64,000 bases of DNA from Dryas octopetala (lineage: Eukaryota; Streptophyta; Magnoliopsida; Rosales; Rosaceae), in NCBI GenBank assembly GCA_963921425.1, contig OY992840.1:6450501-6514500 (forward strand), given 5' to 3'. The notes beneath the pieces were generated by a model, which did no database searches, was not told where the DNA came from, and saw only the letters and a program-made list of their open reading frames with translations. Of the stretch, positions 46,493 through 58,430 are shown piece by piece. A program made the position numbers and the translations under genes. Position 1 is the first letter of the stretch. Each line of letters starts with the position of its first letter.

Positions 46493-48064
46493 ATGGCACT
46501 CAGCAACAATGTGATTGGAGCCATCAACTTTGTTGCCATGCTCCTCTCAATACCTATCATTGGCGCTGGAATCTGGCTTGCAACAGAGCCTGACAACTCG
46601 TGTGTGAAGATCTTGCAATGGCCTGTCATCATTTTGGGCATCTCGTTCTTGGTTGTGGCCATTGCTGGCTTTGTGGGAGCGTTCTGGAGAATCCCATGGC
46701 TCCTCATCTCGTACCTCATCGCGATGCTGGTTCTCATAGTTTTGCTTGCTTGCTTGGTGGTCTTCATCTACATGGTCACCATTAGAGGCTCCGGCCACCT
46801 TGAGCCGAGCCGGTCTTACTTGGAATACCATCTTGATGACTACTCAGGTTGGCTTCGTCGGAGAGTTCGAAGCCCTTTCAAGTGGGAACGCATAAGAACT
46901 TGTCTTAGCTCTACGAGTATGTGTGCTGAGTTGAACCAGAGTTATCGCATGGCTCAGGATTTCTTTAATGCACACATCACCCCCTTGCAGGTTAGTTCAA
47001 ATCGTATTTTTAAATTTTTGATAAATTTCTTCCAATAGTTCAGCTTCATAAATGTATATATAACGAAACTTTTTTAAGATATATGTGATTGAAACAAAAT
47101 TTAATAAATAGAAGATTTCTTACAGGATTTAATTCTGTAGCCGAATACATATTTTAATCTTTTTTGTTAATTTTTCTGTAGATGAATATATATATAGTCA
47201 ATTACACTTTGTACTCCTCAAATATAAGTCATTTTTCACTGTGATACACGATATCCAAAACATTTAAATATGAAACTTAAAATTTATATTTGGAGATAGT
47301 ATATAACTTCTATGTTATGATATTTGTACTATCTCAAATAATGTAAACTATTTTTCTAATGTTAGGAATCGAACTTACACATGTGTAACTTAGTTACGTA
47401 AGTTTTCACTTTTAAAAATAATTAATTGAGATAATACAAATAGTTTTATTCATGAATACACTATTTTCTGTATTTTATAGTCTTAACAATATCGTACTAA
47501 TTCTATCTTTAATAAAAATGAAATTTATTTGAAGTGTAAGATAAATATACCAAATATATTAGGGATATTAATTCTTAGCTTCAAATCATTTTTAATTAGA
47601 TTAACCTCCATCTTCAACTAGGGTTATCAATTATCAGGAAGACAAACCACTTTAGAGATTCTTCAACAATGTGTTAAATCTTCTTTTTCCCAATTAAGTG
47701 TTCATTTCATCTTTATGTTTTATTCCTTGTGGGTTCCTTTTTATCTTTACAGTCAGGATGCTGTAAGCCACCCACAGAATGTGGGTACACCTTTGTGAAC
47801 CCAACGTATTGGATAAGCCCCATAAACAATGCAGCCGACATGGATTGCCTGCAGTGGAGCAATGACCAGACACAGCTTTGCTTCAACTGCGATTCTTGCA
47901 AAGCTGGATTGCTTGCCAATCTCAAGAAGGAATGGAGAAGAACTGACATAATCTTGCTCGTCACTCTCATCGCTCTCATATCTGTATATTTGATAGGCTG
48001 TTGTGCTTTTAGGAATGCCAAAACCGAGGATCTTTTCCGAAAATACAAACAAGGCTATACCTAA
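46493..48064 (+). CDS. TET8: tetraspanin, TET8-like
   Basis: Two exons, 46493-46990 (CTTGCAG|GTTAGT) and 47753-48064 (TTTACAG|TCAGGA), joined in phase 0; 269 residues, close to the usual 270. Four membrane segments: about residues 8-30, 43-65, 70-95 and 231-252. The large extracellular loop lies between the third and fourth. It contains the plant tetraspanin hallmark GCCKP (168-172) plus further cysteines (C144, C176, C198, C209, C212, C215) for disulfides. The short basic C-terminus ends FRKYKQGYT. The sequence MALSNNVIGAINF and the single intron just before GCCK agree with the TET7/8/9 group. Plant TET8 marks plasma-membrane domains and secreted vesicles in Arabidopsis; that role is inferred here by homology. 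The ATG context is CAAAATGGC. The 762-bp intron is AT-rich. Confidence 0.94.
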
Positions 48065-50121
48065 GGCAAACAGTACCATTCGGGTCTTGTATTGTATGAG
48101 AAGATTTAATTTCTATTTCTTTTTTTTTTTAATTTTCATTTTGTGACATTAATTAATTAATTAGGGCATTGGCATGGGTGTGAATGTGTGATTGATGATT
48201 TCCCTAACTTCGATATTTGTGTAAAGTTGTCAATTGTGAACGGGATTTGCGGAAGGGAGTGAACCGAAAGCTGAATATTGCTTTTTAATTGCATGCCAAC
48301 ACTATGGTGATGCTTTTTACGCAAAAATCAACTGCGCATCTAAGACTTTTTGCACCTATATGTACATCAAGAGTCAATTAAAAGAGTCTGGCTATCCAAT
48401 TAAAAAAATAGGAAAAAAAATGATGCTTTAATTAGAACTCAAAATGAGAGAAATTTAACTTAAATTTAGTCGTCCTAAATAATATACTGTGCTCGGCGAT
48501 TCTTGCCGGTGCTCGGTAAATGCATATGCAACTTAATCTGCATCTGTAATTTAAATATGTTTTTATAATCTAAAATATATTATGTGTAACTTAAAAAGAT
48601 GCATCTGCAATTTAAAAATGAGCAGATACAATATCCACCGAGCTCTCGGCATGCTACCTAACGCTCAGATTATTGAGCCTTAGGTACACAAGGCTTCAAC
48701 TTAAGTTTTTTATTTGATTGAGTTTCTATTTAAAAATATTTCAAAAACAGAACTTAAGAGTAATATATTAAAAAAAATTGCAAAATGCATGCAGTTTGCG
48801 ACTAACACTACTAGCTAGCATTTTATGGTTTCAAATTCTCAGCGTGAAAAATTGGAGGGAAGAATTCCCATGAAAACTTACAATAATTCACGTGAAATCA
48901 GCAAAATGCTTGTCTATAGCCAAACAATTTTGTTTACATCATAGATTTTTATTACCCAAGCTGTTCTTTTGGTTACTTTTGGATATCTAGGGATATGCTA
49001 CTGAGATATTTATGATCATTTCACATACCACTCCACGTGCCAGATTAACCATTAATTGGTCATGATCGACTCATTCAGAATTATATATTGAACCCATATT
49101 CACCATTCATCGTCATTCACCTTTCTTCACCATTCGTAACTTTAACTTCACCATTCATATGCTTAACGAGTTTGGACTTGTGAATTTTATTTTTTTTGAT
49201 AATATTTCCCTTTCATATTTGACTTTATCTTGAAAAAGAGAAAATGATCGATTTCATTTAAATTTTTATTATGTATAGTGGCGATTGATGAAGCATATTG
49301 GTTTTTAAGTGCAATTTATTTTGGTTGTAAATTGTAATAGAAACAAATAAAAAAAGAATTCTTTTGGTTGAGAAATTGACTAGCTGTGAAGAATATAGCT
49401 TTCCATTATTAAGTTTTCTCACTTTATTTAAAAAACTATATATATATCATGTTAATTTATTTCTCTAAGACAACTCTTCATCGAAAAGAAACGTTAATTC
49501 TCTTGGAACATAAAATTCTTCTGAACAATAGTAAAGTAAATTTCAACACAAAATCTATCTTATAAATGTTGGTATAATATAATATAATATTATTTATTTA
49601 TATTTAAGATTCAAAACTTTATTTGATTTTAAATATTCTGTTAATTTAATTTAACAGTTACAACTTTTCACTAAGAGTAACTTATGATGGGCCTAACACA
49701 ACAATCATGACTCTTTAAAGAGGCATGTAGATTTCTATTAATAAAAATCTCATCAGACTGAAGAAATAACATTCTACACTTGTCTTTTATTCTGACTTTC
49801 ATCATCCTCTTCCATATCCTACTCTCTCAACTTTCATACTTTATTATTTAGGCAATCGATATTGACTTGACAATTGGTCTGCCGTTTGATGTGCATAGCA
49901 GATCAGACATCTGTGAGCTCATTGAGTTGTATATTGGAGTTGTAGGCGACCGCCATAACCTGCACGTAGGAAGGCGTCTACGGTTTTAGGACAGCGACTG
50001 TCGTGCCTCTCTTGGATTCACAGGCCAGAATCTTTCATCTTATTTATTTACTGATATATACTTTTTGATTGTCATATAATTGATTTAGTCATATATATAT
50101 TGATATATAATTATTAATTAC
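48065..50121. other. gene-free AT-rich region
   Basis: The first ~150 bases are probably the tetraspanin 3' untranslated region. No other gene is supported. A more balanced stretch at 49850-50030 looks exon-like in composition but has no long frame. Confidence 0.45.
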
Positions 50122-50129
50122 TATAAAAT
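50122..50129 (+). promoter_or_regulatory. TATA box of the small peptide gene
   Basis: TATAAAAT lies 93 bp before the ATG at 50222. A pyrimidine-rich stretch about 25-30 bp downstream is a suitable transcription start. Confidence 0.45.
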
Positions 50130-50221
50130 TAACAATAAATCATGGTTGTCTTCCTTCACTCTTCAACACATTAAAATTTACAAAGATTTCCAAAAGAGAA
50201 AGGAACTGGAAGCTATCAGCT

Positions 50222-50476
50222 ATGGATGAGCTTAGTCTGAAAATTACAAGACTTATTAGGGTGATAATGAACATCATGTTCATCATGTTGGTTATAGCAA
50301 ATGTAACGCAAGCAAATAGTGTTGATGGTATGTTTCGTCATATTCGTAGTTTCTTTAAACATCCGCTACTTTATATTTCTACAGCGAAGTGCAGCTCTCA
50401 ATGCTTTCATAAAAGAGAAGACGAGTTTCTTTATGCGCAATGTATGCACAAGTGTATGTGGGACTATGATGCATAG
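50222..50476 (+). CDS. small secreted four-cysteine peptide (alpha-hairpinin/thionin-like)
   Basis: The open frame encodes 84 residues. Residues 1-31 form a signal peptide: a charged start, a hydrophobic core VIMNIMFIMLVIANV, and a likely cut after TQA. The C-terminal part has four cysteines in the pattern C-x3-C-x12-C-x3-C (CSSQC ... CMHKC), with charged residues between, ending at TAG. This spacing is that of alpha-hairpinins, small plant defence peptides of two helices joined by two disulfides. Between the two parts lie 57 bases (50328-50384) with a perfect donor (G|GTATGT) and acceptor (TTTCTACAG). If spliced, the frame is kept (NSVD-A-KCSSQC) and the mature peptide is about 34 residues; if not, 19 residues are added. 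The intron would be unusually short. A TATA box lies at 50122. No database identity is claimed; the gene may also belong to a looser thionin-like group. Confidence 0.6.
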   Translation: MDELSLKITRLIRVIMNIMFIMLVIANVTQANSVDGMFRHIRSFFKHPLLYISTAKCSSQCFHKREDEFLYAQCMHKCMWDYDA

Positions 50477-51133
50477 CTAAGCTGTCAGAAATGGTTTGAA
50501 AAATTGAAAGCATAGGTAATGTTGGAGCACGTGACTCTCACGTGATGACTGAGCAATCTTTCTTTCATTCCACCTCAGCAATCCAAGATAGCTTATTCCA
50601 GTTAGTTTGCTTAGGTTGAGTATGAATGGTTAGGTTCAGTTGTAACGATCTCTTTTATATATATATATATATATATACAGTAATTCTCTTAGGCGGATGT
50701 CTGCAATTTCTTTTTAACGGACGCCAGACGCCAATATATATATATATATATACATGTCCCAAGTTCGACTACAAAAATAATGGATTAAGGCAACTATTAT
50801 TTTCCCAAGTCGTAGGCCCCTTAGCAACTATTATAAGTTGGTAATAGCCTTAGCCACTATACATCAACTATACATTGGATGATTGTACAGATTGAGTTGG
50901 CTTTAGATCAAGTGGGTCGATGAACGAAGCCATTAGGCCATGTTTACTAAACTAAAATCAGAATGAGATTGAATCAGGATAAATATGAGTCACAACGAAT
51001 ATAAATCGGAATGAGCATTAATCAAAATCAGTATGAATTAGAATAAGCATCTCTTGGAAAAGTCATTCTGCATAGTAGTTTGATAAACAAAGTCAGTCTA
51101 ATTTTTTATGTATCTATTCAAAGATCATTCCTA

Positions 51134-51158
51134 AAAAAAAAAAAAAAAAAAAAAAAAA
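51134..51158. repeat. poly-A tract
   Basis: A run of about 25 A just before the second assembly gap; such homopolymers commonly break assemblies or mark retroposon tails. Confidence 0.9.
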
Positions 51159-51218
51159 CAAGGGTAACATGCATGCCATGTACCACCATTGTTGCAAAGA
51201 GTGAAACCTCAACCTTTT

Positions 51219-51418
51219 NNNNNNNNNNNNNNNNNNNNNNNNNNNNNNNNNNNNNNNNNNNNNNNNNNNNNNNNNNNNNNNNNNNNNNNNNNNNNNNNNN
51301 NNNNNNNNNNNNNNNNNNNNNNNNNNNNNNNNNNNNNNNNNNNNNNNNNNNNNNNNNNNNNNNNNNNNNNNNNNNNNNNNNNNNNNNNNNNNNNNNNNNN
51401 NNNNNNNNNNNNNNNNNN
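51219..51418. other. assembly gap (200 N)
   Basis: Exactly 200 Ns, a placeholder. The flanks (ACCTTTT and GGTAAAAATT) do not overlap by eye, so some sequence is probably missing. Confidence 0.99.
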
Positions 51419-51524
51419 GGTAAAAATTTAAGGGGGTGGTCAACTCAGCACATTTGGGTGGTGTGAATAGCCGGGGATCCTCATAGTTTTAGGAATTGAT
51501 GCTAATGGAACTTGTTAAATGTGT

Positions 51525-54138
51525 ACAATGGGTTGGGCCGGCCAGCATATAACATAACCTGACCCGCTTAAGATTATCCATCCAGTCCAACTCAAATTTA
51601 AGTGGGTTGCATTATGTATGGCTCGAACATTTGTGCTTGATTCGGCTATCAAGTAGTTAAATTGAAACAATATTGTGATTTGATATTTAAACGTACTCAA
51701 CCGACTTAAAAAAAAAAAAAAACAAACTATAATTACTCTTGGATTTTATACAAAGAAGGCTAGAAAATGAGAGAGAGGCTTATAATTTGGATAAATATTC
51801 TCAAACACTAGAGCAACATCTACATAATTCATCAGTTATAATAAATGTTTTTGCTTTTTAATAAAGGGAGGAAAGGAGCAACACACTGTCCAGTCTGAAT
51901 GAAAGTTTGGTCATGTGCAATGGCTTGAGCAGTCCCATTAATGCCAATGCCAGGGGATATATGAATGATGATACAAAAATTGGAAGCTATCTAAATCAAG
52001 CTTCTTCTTTATGTGTTTTTATTTTTCAGAGTATTATTAAATCTAAAACTATGTGCGAGTCGAATGAAACAAGTTGAAGATGGTCCCTCCAACTCCACTT
52101 GTGCTCCATAAACGACACTTTAGACAAAGTGACCCCATGAACAAGAGCGTGGGCCGCCGTGTGGGGCTGAGGCTGGGTTGCATCACACATTTTAACTACT
52201 TTGACATATCCAACAGACACTTAACGTCATGGTGTAGTATCAATTAGCAACTAGCTAGCCCTAGCTAGCACACCAAGCTCTCTTATCCTCTTTGTTATTC
52301 TGTTTCTTCATTCCAATGGGACCCCCAGAACTGCTGCTTGCCTCATATTTTATCTGCACACCCATTTTGTTTCAAACCAGTTCAAAGTACTAACTCCAAC
52401 TTTCGATTTTTTTTTATTTTTTTATTACGTATTTATAAGTTTTTTGGTTGGGGACAAATTTAAAATATAAGATATGCTCAGTTACTTGCAGCATTACTTG
52501 TATATAGTTTGGCATTAGGAATTTCAGGTACCAATGGAGAATTCTTTTAATGAGAGTCTAGTACTTGAAACTTGGAGTCTTTAAGCTCAAGTTATAAGAA
52601 TGGAATGAACATTCCTCACCTCTAATTTTAAAATATAGATTCTACTGTTTTAGGAAGATGGGACTGAGCATTCTCAAAAAAGAGAAGGACTTACCTGCAA
52701 CTTGGTTTTACCAGGTGTTATTCCCTGCCCCTCTTCTCTCTTTGTCTCTCTCCTCTCTCTATTTCTCTCTCTATTTCTTTCTTTTTTTCTCTTGTGTGAT
52801 ACCACCTATCCCCTAATATGGTGATTATCACCGAGTTATTCTCCTCAAGAAAAGAATGCAAATTACATGGCAAGGTTATTTTATTGAACAAAACACCACC
52901 TAAGTTACTTGAAATGGAAAATGACAAAATACACACATCGGAGACTTAGCCAAGAAATTAAAATAGTGGAAAATCACTTGACGAAATGGTCATTTCTAGA
53001 AGAAGCCTAATTCAATATGGAAAAAGCTGGTAATGTTGGTGACCTGACACAAGTTTAACCAATCAAACCTAAGCAATTGGCCGCTAAGGGCCCAGAACTA
53101 AACAAAAGAAAAATTAAGGTCAAGAGCATGGTGTTGGCATGTTAATGATTGAGGCTTATTTGCTTTACCTTTCATAAGATAAGAGTTGGTAAACCACTGA
53201 CATTATGACTTTGGCAACTTGATTAAGGTGGGACCCAGCGTTACATATAGGACAAGGATTTTAGGGTGATCAAAGATGTAAAACGCATGGCAGATCAGAA
53301 TCACATTGATTTCATTTTCATATACAATATAACATAAAGTTGGGAACCTTAATTAATTTGCGGAAAAAGGAATGGGTGATGGGCATTGCATCAAAAGAAA
53401 GAAGCCTAATCAACTCAAGAGAAAGTAGAGATAGTGGAGTGAGATCCATATCCACCCCACTCTTTAGTCTTTAAGTCTTCCTTGTGTGCTCCTACATGGC
53501 TACCACCAACGAGAAATGAATTTCCTAAATTTCAAATTCATTTCATCCTTACCTTTTAGCCAAGTTGATGAGATTAAAATGTCATTCACTAAAACTAATC
53601 ACCCTTCCTAATTTTTTATGATATCAAAATGTCATACACCAATCACCTGAAATTCCCTAAACAAAAATTCAATCTAATTATAAATTTACCAAGTTCATTA
53701 ATTATGTAGTGGATTAAATTATCAAGATCAAAACAATTTAAGCAAAACAAACAACAATAAAACACATAACACACAAGCTTTGTTGACGCAAAAAATCCTA
53801 CTCCAAGAAAAACAGCGGAACCTAGTCCAGAAGATAGCCGAACCTCCACGCCTATTGTGACTTCTCAATCTAGCAGACTTGATCCACATTCATCTATACA
53901 CAATGTGGCAAGAATCTCCACGCATTCGCCAATTGCCTTGAGACGCAAACTTGCTTACAATCTCAACCTTACGCTTGATGCTCGAGACCAAATAACCAAA
54001 AATGATCGATGAATGAATGATTTTGATAGTTTTTGAGTATATTTAACAAGAAAAAATCTACTAAATCTATCAATGTTTTTGCACGATCAACTATCCTATG
54101 TGCTCAATTTTTATGCAAACATATAATTTATGAATAAT
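51525..54138. other. gene-free region
   Basis: The stretch 51530-51640 is rich in GGGCC-type words (GGGTTGGGCCGGCCAGC), like the hAT MITE ends elsewhere in the window. No gene is supported further on; a CT-rich tract lies at 52730-52790. Confidence 0.45.
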
Positions 54139-54666
54139 TGAAGGAATCTAGGCATTCATCTCAAAACCTTATAAGCCACTATGTAATGCCTCATATTTTC
54201 TATGTGAGATCTTTCTCTTAACATGCCCATGCACGTGTGGCGTTACTCAAGCTTAACACGTGGACAATTCATATTGGGTGATGTGAGAGCACGTGTTGAA
54301 TAGCCTGCTATGATATTATGAAGGAATCTAAGCATCGATCTCAAAACCAATTGGCAATAAAAGGAGTATCACAAACCCTTATAAGCCAACTATGCAAGGC
54401 CTCACATTTTCAATGTGGGATATTTCTCTCAACACGCCCCCGCACGTGTGGCGTCACTTAAGCCTAACATATAGACAATTCATATTGGGTGACGTGAGAG
54501 CACGTATGGCCGTTGGGCCTAACACGTAAATAGCATGCTCTGATACTATAAAAGAATCTAAGCATCTATTCCAAAATCAATTGGCAATAGGAGGAGTAGC
54601 CCAAATCCTTATAAGCCACTATGAAAGACTTCATATTTTCGATGTGAGATCTTTAATTCTCTCAAG
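54139..54666 (-). mobile_element. tandem TRIM retrotransposon (three LTRs, two internal regions)
   Basis: Three copies of a ~117-bp LTR alternate with two internal regions of ~95-115 bp: LTR 54139-54223 (with a 28-30 bp internal deletion), internal, LTR 54319-54434, internal, LTR 54549-54666. The LTRs run from TGAAGGAATCTAAGCATC to TTTCTCTCAACA. The second internal region ends TGCTCTGATACTA next to its LTR, the complement of the Met-tRNA primer site, and begins CGCCCCCGCACG, a candidate polypurine tract on the minus strand. Both internal regions share GCACGTGTGGCGT and ATTCATATTGGGTGA. The copies are diverged, so the array is old. No protein is encoded, as expected for TRIMs. Confidence 0.75.
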
Positions 54667-55730
54667 AGAAACAAATTATATACCAAAACACTAAGTATGT
54701 ACTCTAATATCAAAAGTGTAATTTGTGTGAGCCACCCTAGAAAACATAAAGACTAGGTATTTATAATGGACTAAACATTTTAGGAGTAGGAAACAAGCCA
54801 AACAATTAATTAGAAGGTTAAAGATACGTTTTGAGGAAAAATATCATAGAAAGTACGCTGAAAAACAAAAAAGAAAACAAATTTTTGTCAAGCGATTGAT
54901 TGCACCTTTTGGCAATCGATTCGACAAAACGCAAAACACAAGTGCGATTAATCGCACCCTGATGCTAACATAGACAAACTCATAATCCTGACACATGTGC
55001 AATCCATTTGACTCTTATCAAGATCCATCCGCCAAAGACCAGAAACACAACAATCTTAACAAGCATGAACGATCATATAACCAACAACAATTAATTAATA
55101 TAGGAATGATTATGAAAATTATTCTAACCACCTAAAATATGAATGATTGGTCTCTAAGACAATTTACATTTCCTAAATATGATTTGGTCCATAAAAATAC
55201 CTTAAGACGATTTTTTTGAACCTTGATCTTCAATCTTCACTTGAAACTTCTATGACCACTTAAATTCAATAACCCTATATACTAATGCTTACATGCAAAA
55301 TGTTTTGGTCTATGAATATCCAATTCACAAAAAGTGCATCCACATAATCATTTCTTTTTTTTTTTTTTTGTGGTGTTTGATGTATTAAAAATACTAAAAT
55401 CATAAAAGAAAAACATCTAAAATTTTACCATGTCAATTTCATTGCTTCTTTGAGAGAAAATTACATTTCCTTATTACTTTTCTACTAACCTCATAGTAGT
55501 ACTTTACTCTACCCTAATAAACCCTCAAAAAGATTAAAAACAATAAAACACACACGTAGGTGTTTGAACGCAAACGACGTTCAAATCATACGACAAGGAT
55601 CTTAGGATCGAAAAATGCTGAAAATTAAAAATTGAGAATTCTATAAATCCATCGCATATGTTTTTGGAAAGAAGAAATTCAAAGAGAGTTATTGCAATTA
55701 CATTTAAAGTACTTTAGGGTTTAAATTAGG
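54667..55730. other. gene-free region
   Basis: No supported gene or clear repeat structure. Confidence 0.5.
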
Positions 55731-55814
55731 ATTGGCATCATCTTGATTCGCTTGAATTTTGCAGGTTTTCACATTGGCATCATCTTGATTCGCTTGAATT
55801 TTGCAGGTTTTCAC
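55731..55814. repeat. perfect 42-bp tandem duplication
   Basis: Units 55731-55772 and 55773-55814 are identical by eye, starting ATTGGCATCATCTTGATTCG. No divergence implies a recent event. Confidence 0.93.
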
Positions 55815-57390
55815 ATTGAATAAATTAAAATTGTCAAAACATTTGACTTTGGCTATTATAGGTTACTACTGATAAATAGTGTATAGGAACTATTTATAAA
55901 AAAGATAAAGGATATATGAACAATATGGTAGGCTCCTCAAGAATGAATCCCACAACATTCAAAAATCAGTGTGGAATGAAACAAATAATATACATGCGCA
56001 CTACAACTACATTATCCTGACATTTATATTCAATATATTAAGTACTTATTAATGACTATTTGGTTTATGTTGACAGCTATAGTTCTTTGTCGAGTATGTT
56101 ATAAGTTCAAATCTTCTTGACAATAATTATTTAATAAAAAAAATGAAACTTATTGGATTCAGGAAAAAAAAAACATTTTAAGTACCTAACTAATGAACAT
56201 ACAGAACATATTAAGCACCTAATAAATAAATAAATAAAATATAAAATCCAGCTTATATGAGGTACAAACTATGAGGGATAAGTGAAAAAAATCACATCGA
56301 AAAATAGAATTTAACACGATTGAAAAATTATACTTCATTAAAGTAAATTCAACTCTCTTGTCTCTTATATTAATCAGATTGCATAATGCAAATAATTGTA
56401 TTTTTTTAAAGCAAGAATAAACTTTTGTAGGGAAATCACCAGCATCGATCAACAAGCCAACTGCATGCAAACTGGCATTTCAAGTAGTAGAACAGAACAT
56501 GTGCATGACGATTATTTTGGCTCACAAAAATAGCTCTGATCGATGATGGGTTATGAGAAAAATATAAATAAATGTAAAGCAAGACTCATGTGGTTTTAGT
56601 GTTTTATGTGAAGATCAAAAGCAAGACCCAAGTGGTTCTACAGTTTTTGTTGGTCTTTTTCATTAGTCTAGACTCTAGAGACTCTAGAGCATGTAGTCCT
56701 TTTCATTAGTTTGGAAGTTGGATCATATGCTCTCTCTCACACAGGGTTATGTGGCTATGAGCTTTCCTCTATATCTCCCTGTTATTTGGACACATGTAGC
56801 TGATGGACAACACACCACTATATATGTACCTAAATCCATGTGTTAAGCAATGACAATTGAGAACCTTCCATACAATATCCTCCGCTTTGAAATCTTCTCT
56901 TCACAATAACTAGAGCATATACTATAATTAATTGTCAGATCACATATTAGAACAAATGATATTTAAATATGTATATATTTTATTTTGATTTACAATCAAA
57001 CTGTTACTCTGTTAGTGTATAAGCTTAAGAGTCAATGGTCAACGCTCGTATATATAGTCTGCCTAGTTACTACTCAGTCAGTACTAGCTGTTAAGAGCCT
57101 CAAAAGGATAAAACCACGGGTTAATGGAGAGAATTTTCTGCATGTTTTTACTTGTTTAAATTATGATCGTATAATTAAATTATTAAGAATTATGTAATTC
57201 AACTCGATCATACTAAAAAATGTTATGAATTTATTTATCCTTTACTTATTACTTTTAGATAATAAATACATAATTAAAATTAAAAGTTAAGAAAAAAACC
57301 AAGTAAAAAATCTGAATTCGATAAGAGAGAGTAATTTTCAAATCTCTTCATCACTATTCTATTCTTTTCATCTAAGTACGGAAAGTTTTT
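55815..57390. other. gene-free AT-rich region
   Basis: No supported gene. Short frames such as 56219-56470 (minus) have no recognisable features. Confidence 0.5.
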
Positions 57391-57712
57391 CTTTTTTTCT
57401 TGAAAATTCACAATACTGAAAATTTTCTTTCTTTCCTGAAAATTCACAATCTTGAGAATCCTCAATCTTCTACCAAATTATTCAAAGTTTCTTTTCTTAA
57501 TTCGATTTGATATATGGAATGGCTTCACTTTCTTTTTTTCTTGAAAATTCACAATACTGAAAATTTTCTTTCTTTCTTGAAAATTCACAATTCTGAAAAC
57601 ATCTTTAATTAATTTCTTGAAAATTCACAATCTTGAGAATCCTCAATCTTCTACCAAATTATTCAAAGTTTCTCTTCTTAATTCGATTTGATATATGGAA
57701 TGGCTTCACTTT
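57391..57712. repeat. tandem duplication upstream of a copia gag relic
   Basis: Two copies (about 57391-57530 and 57531-57712) share the order CTTGAAAATTCACAATACTG, AATCCTCAATCTTCTACCA, TTCGATTTGATATATGGAAT and GGCTTCACTTTC. The second is longer by about 45 bp because the short unit TTGAAAATTCACAAT(A/C)(C/T)TGA is present once more. Confidence 0.85.
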
Positions 57713-57948
57713 CATCTCCAATTTCTTTGCTCTCAAATATCTGCAACTTAGTTACTGTATGACTTGATGACACAAACTACATGACATGATATTTTCAGCT
57801 TGAGTCTATCCTAGAAGGACATTATCATTTTTTGGGTTTTATTGATGGTTCTATAATTTCTATTCCCTGTCCTCCACAGTACAAGAATACTGAGGAAAAT
57901 GGTATCACTTATGAAGTTGTTGTTGGAAATATGACTGAATTCCGATAA
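57700..57948 (+). pseudogene. Ty1/copia gag N-terminal relic
   Basis: Starting at ATG 57700 the frame reads MASLSSPISLLSN, then DDTNYM, QLESILEGHYHF, GFIDGS and CPPQYKNTEENGITYEVV. This is the N-terminal pattern of copia gag proteins (usually ...LxxxNYxxWxxQ...GFxDG...PP). Two TGA codons interrupt it, at 57760-57762 and 57787-57789; the second occupies the place of the conserved Trp. Both could be CGA or TGG codons changed by C-to-T decay. No pol sequence follows. It is the remnant of an old element whose leader is duplicated just upstream. Confidence 0.7.
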
Positions 57949-58257
57949 AATCAAAAAATAAATAATTGTTAAAGAGTAATAATAATATAAAAAACTATGA
58001 TTTTTTTTTTTTGGCCAAGCGAAAACTATGATTTAAATACCAAATGGCAGTCAATTTTCAGTAAAACAGTAAGGACTACATTATTTTAGTTGATGAGGTA
58101 CTAACGTGGAGCAAACCTTTTAGATTCTATAGGGACTATTTAGATTCTGACTCCATCATTATACCACTTGAATTAAAGCCTTTACTTATTAAAATAATAA
58201 ATTAAATTCTAAAATATGAAACAAGTCTGATTGTTTATTAATTATTGTTCATAATAT

Positions 58258-58430
58258 AGGGTCGGGTAGGGTCAGGTGGTGCCGGGATGGCCCAGACCAT
58301 ACTTTTTTTACAAACGAGCCGGGCTAGGCTCGCCCATAACATTTGGTGAAGCCGGCCCATAAATCTGAAAATAGGGCCGGGTTCGAGCCAACCCATTGGG
58401 CTTGAGCCATTTTCACAGGCGTAAAATTTG
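58258..58430. repeat. GGGCC-rich MITE-like fragment
   Basis: Dense GGGTCGGGTAGGGTCAGG, GAGCCGGGCTAGGCTCGCCC and GGCCGGGTTCGAGCC words resemble the subterminal regions of the hAT MITEs at 12612 and 23648. The termini are not clear. DNA after it (58440-58520) resembles 25055-25160. Confidence 0.45.
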
